Below are positions 62,206 through 64,000 of a stretch of 64,000 bases of DNA, piece after piece. The stretch lies in contig NZ_KB913032.1 of NCBI RefSeq assembly GCF_000384215.1, positions 3,985,665 to 4,049,664 on the forward strand. Direction: 5' to 3'. The notes below the pieces were generated by a model. That model was given only the letters and a program-made list of their open reading frames with translations, was not told the DNA's origin and made no database searches. Position 1 is the stretch's first letter, and each line of letters starts with the position of its first letter. This DNA is from Amycolatopsis alba DSM 44262 (GTDB lineage: Bacteria > Actinomycetota > Actinomycetes > Mycobacteriales > Pseudonocardiaceae). A program made the position numbers and the translations under genes.

Positions 62206-62913
62206 ATGAACCAGTCGGTGCCGCCGGTCACCGAGTATCGATCCATCGTGCTCGTCGACGTAGAGGGCTCGACGAAGCTGCTCGAACCGGCTCAGATGGA
62301 AGCCAGAAAGGCGCTCTACGAGATCCTCGACGAGGCTTTCGAACGGGCGGGGGTGAGCGAGCACCACCAGGTCAGGGAAGATCGAGGCGACGGCGTCATG
62401 GTCCTCGTCGACTCCGCGGTTCCCAAGGTCCACCTGGCCGGGACGTTCGTCGGGCACCTCGTCAGGTTGCTGGAGGAACACAACCGGTCCAATGCGCTCT
62501 CGGAGTGGCTGCGGCTCAGGATCGCGCTGCATGCGGGCGAGGTCCACCGTGATCGACACGGCTACGGCGGCGACGCGCTCAACTCGGCGTTCCGCCTGCT
62601 TGACGCGGACGAGCTGAAGGAACGCTTCCGCGAGGTCCAGCGGGCCCAGTGCGTGGTCATCGCTTCGGACCGGCTCTTCCACGACTTCATCCGCCATCGT
62701 CCCGACGAGACCGGTGCGGCGCACTATCACGAGATCACCGTCGCGAGGATCGGCAAACCCGCCTGGGTCCGGGTTCCCGGTTTCACCCGGCTCCCGGAGA
62801 GCCCGGCTCCGGAGAAGAAGACAGCCGGGCCGAAGACCTCGGGGATGACCGCCAACACGTTGTTCGCGGGCCCGGTCACCGCCCATCGCGACTTCGTCAT
62901 CAACAACGATTGA
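62206..62913 (+). CDS. Class III nucleotidyl cyclase domain protein
   Basis: 235 residues. Metal-binding Asp18 lies in IVLVDVEGSTKLL and Asp62 in REDRGDGVMV; the transition-state pair Asn126 and Arg130 lies in GYGGDALNSAFRLLDA. So the catalytic set is present except that the base-selecting residues cannot be assigned. A short C-terminal tail (220-235) reads FAGPVTAHRDFVINND and matches a segment of the next gene product. ATG 62206 was chosen after GAGAAG (other in-frame GTG upstream). It lies 15 bases before the P-loop-like gene and is predicted cytoplasmic. Confidence 0.72.
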   Translation: MNQSVPPVTEYRSIVLVDVEGSTKLLEPAQMEARKALYEILDEAFERAGVSEHHQVREDRGDGVMVLVDSAVPKVHLAGTFVGHLVRLLEEHNRSNALSEWLRLRIALHAGEVHRDRHGYGGDALNSAFRLLDADELKERFREVQRAQCVVIASDRLFHDFIRHRPDETGAAHYHEITVARIGKPAWVRVPGFTRLPESPAPEKKTAGPKTSGMTANTLFAGPVTAHRDFVINND

Positions 62914-62928
62914 GCCGCGGAAAACACC

Positions 62929-64000
62929 ATGGAAACGACAGAGAGCGGCGAGGACCAGCCGTCCGACACCGGTGGGTACGGCGAGATTCCGGAGGCGGAG
63001 AACGACTCCGGGCCTTCGCGGACCAAGGAAGAAGCTCTCCAAGCCCTGAAGAGCGAAGGCCCGGACTGGGAGGACAGCGACCGTTCGCAGGCGATCCACC
63101 GGAACTGGCTCGAACGGAACGTCACGACGATCAACTACTTCGCCAGCGAGGTGCACGCGAGCCGTGACTTCGTCATCGGGGGTGGCGGGGAGAGCCGGAA
63201 GCGGGGCTCCGGCGCGACTCTCGTGCCGATCGACGGCACCGAGATCGTCGAGTACACGGCGGCGTTCGTCGAACCGGCGGGGTTCAGCCGGGCGATGCGG
63301 GTGCTCGCCCGGAAGCACGTCGTCACCCTCGCCGCAGCCGAAGGGCTCGGGCAGCGCACGGCGGCCCTGGAGCTGCTGCGGCGGGCGCTCGGTGTCGACG
63401 AGCCGGTCTTGTACAAGCTGGACGCGCTGGAGGTGCTGGGGGACCGCACCTGGGTGCCGCCGCACGACGCGGCCGGATACCTCGTCCCGCGGGACGACGC
63501 CTCGTCGAAGCTGCTCAGTGAGACGTGGTTCGACGCCGTCTCCAAGGGACTGGAGGAGGCAGGCGCCTACCTGGTGGTGCTCACCGAACCTCTCGGCGAT
63601 GAGCCTGCCCAGGCCCCTTGGCGTGCGGACTTCGCGGTCGAGAACCTCGCGGCGCCGTATTCCTTCGACGTGGTCACGGAACGGTTGAGCCGGACGGGTC
63701 TGTTCGACCGGGAGACGATCAAACGGCAGCTGACCGAGGCGGGTGCCAGGCCGTTGCTGGAGGCCCGGCCGAGGCCGGGGTTCGCCGTCGAGTTCGCCAC
63801 CGAGGTCATCAGGGTCGTCGGCGACGGTGGCGATCTGCGCGACGCGGTCGCGAGACTCGACCGGCCCGGCGAACTCGTCCGGGAGTGGTTCGCCGAACAC
63901 AAGAGGCACGATCACCTCGCGTTCGTGTTCGCGGTCGCGGTTCTCGAGGGAAGCAGTTACCTCACGCTTTCCGACGCCGCGGCGCAACTGTTCACCAGGC
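62929..64000 (+). CDS. Large P-loop-like protein sharing a motif with the cyclase (partial)
   Basis: Open to the right edge; 357 codons are visible. A disordered acidic N-terminus (1-60) is followed by NYFASEVHASRDFVIGGGG (70-88), which shares nine of 13 positions with the cyclase tail. Then FSRAMRVLARKHVVTLAAAE runs into GLGQRTAALELLRRALG, a place where a Walker A (G-x4-GK-S/T) would be expected; the lysine is replaced by arginine or displaced. Residues 115-260 look like a STAND-type NTPase core. The rest, perhaps an effector, is cut off. Confidence 0.6.
   Translation, partial: METTESGEDQPSDTGGYGEIPEAENDSGPSRTKEEALQALKSEGPDWEDSDRSQAIHRNWLERNVTTINYFASEVHASRDFVIGGGGESRKRGSGATLVPIDGTEIVEYTAAFVEPAGFSRAMRVLARKHVVTLAAAEGLGQRTAALELLRRALGVDEPVLYKLDALEVLGDRTWVPPHDAAGYLVPRDDASSKLLSETWFDAVSKGLEEAGAYLVVLTEPLGDEPAQAPWRADFAVENLAAPYSFDVVTERLSRTGLFDRETIKRQLTEAGARPLLEARPRPGFAVEFATEVIRVVGDGGDLRDAVARLDRPGELVREWFAEHKRHDHLAFVFAVAVLEGSSYLTLSDAAAQLFTR

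Overview
The window looks like a chromosomal segment of a high-GC actinomycete of the Pseudonocardiaceae type, most likely Amycolatopsis or a close relative. This is inferred from gene content and order: a galactan and arabinogalactan cell-wall locus syntenic with the Mycobacterium tuberculosis Rv3777-Rv3809 region, no mycolic-acid genes in view, GTG/ATG starts with four-base overlaps, and ESX-associated satellite genes. Codon use and GC look fairly uniform except in the short low-GC gap at 61.7-62.2 kb.

Layout. 0-4 kb: the end of an acyl-adenylating ligase, a LuxE-like acyl-protein synthetase, a LuxC-like acyl-CoA reductase and a UPF0104 flippase-like protein. 4-12 kb: large membrane glycosyltransferase-like proteins (DUF6541, an AftB-like GT-C, another polytopic protein), a PlsC-like acyltransferase behind palindromic operators, a HAD phosphatase and a luciferase-like monooxygenase. 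12-19 kb: a second DUF6541 protein, then glf, the PAP2 phosphatase, ubiA (decaprenyl-phosphate phosphoribosyltransferase), a small membrane protein and a GT-C protein. 19-23 kb: a four-gene minus-strand ESX-associated operon. 22.7-27.4 kb: dprE2-dprE1 divergent from gtrA-glfT2. 27.5-32.3 kb: an acyl-CoA dehydrogenase and a second ESX-associated set (EspG-like, helical protein, DUF3558 lipoprotein, PPE/WXG-like protein). 32.4-37 kb: aftB, glfT1 and the Wzm/Wzt exporter.

37-46.7 kb is the most striking segment. It holds all six pseudaminic acid biosynthesis steps (pseB, pseC, pseH, pseG, pseI, pseF), a GT29 sialyltransferase-like gene, a coiled-coil protein, a GT-C protein translationally coupled to pseG, and a two-domain SUKH-like gene. 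The block lies between wzm/wzt/glfT1 and bpa, which are neighbours in M. tuberculosis, so it looks like an accessory insertion that would decorate a surface glycan with pseudaminic acid.

46.8-59.9 kb is mostly conserved chromosomal content: epoxide hydrolase, proteasome activator bpa, a class V aminotransferase-like protein without a visible PLP lysine, a quinone oxidoreductase, an M28 aminopeptidase, a zinc metallopeptidase, a MarR regulator, an ECF sigma factor with its DGPF/YCII partner, a metzincin-lectin protein, tRNA-Ser(UGA), DUF4190 and DUF2277 proteins and an Ldh-family oxidoreductase. 60-64 kb ends with what may be an undescribed signalling or conflict module: an HTH protein, a Crp-like regulator, two tiny hydrophobic peptide ORFs, a class III nucleotidyl cyclase, and a large P-loop-like protein (cut by the window end) that shares a short motif with the cyclase.

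How the genes work together: DprE1/DprE2, UbiA and the PAP2 protein make decaprenyl-phospho-arabinose; Glf, GlfT1 and GlfT2 build galactan; Wzm/Wzt export it; AftB-like GT-C enzymes add arabinose outside. No embCAB or aftA gene is in the window.
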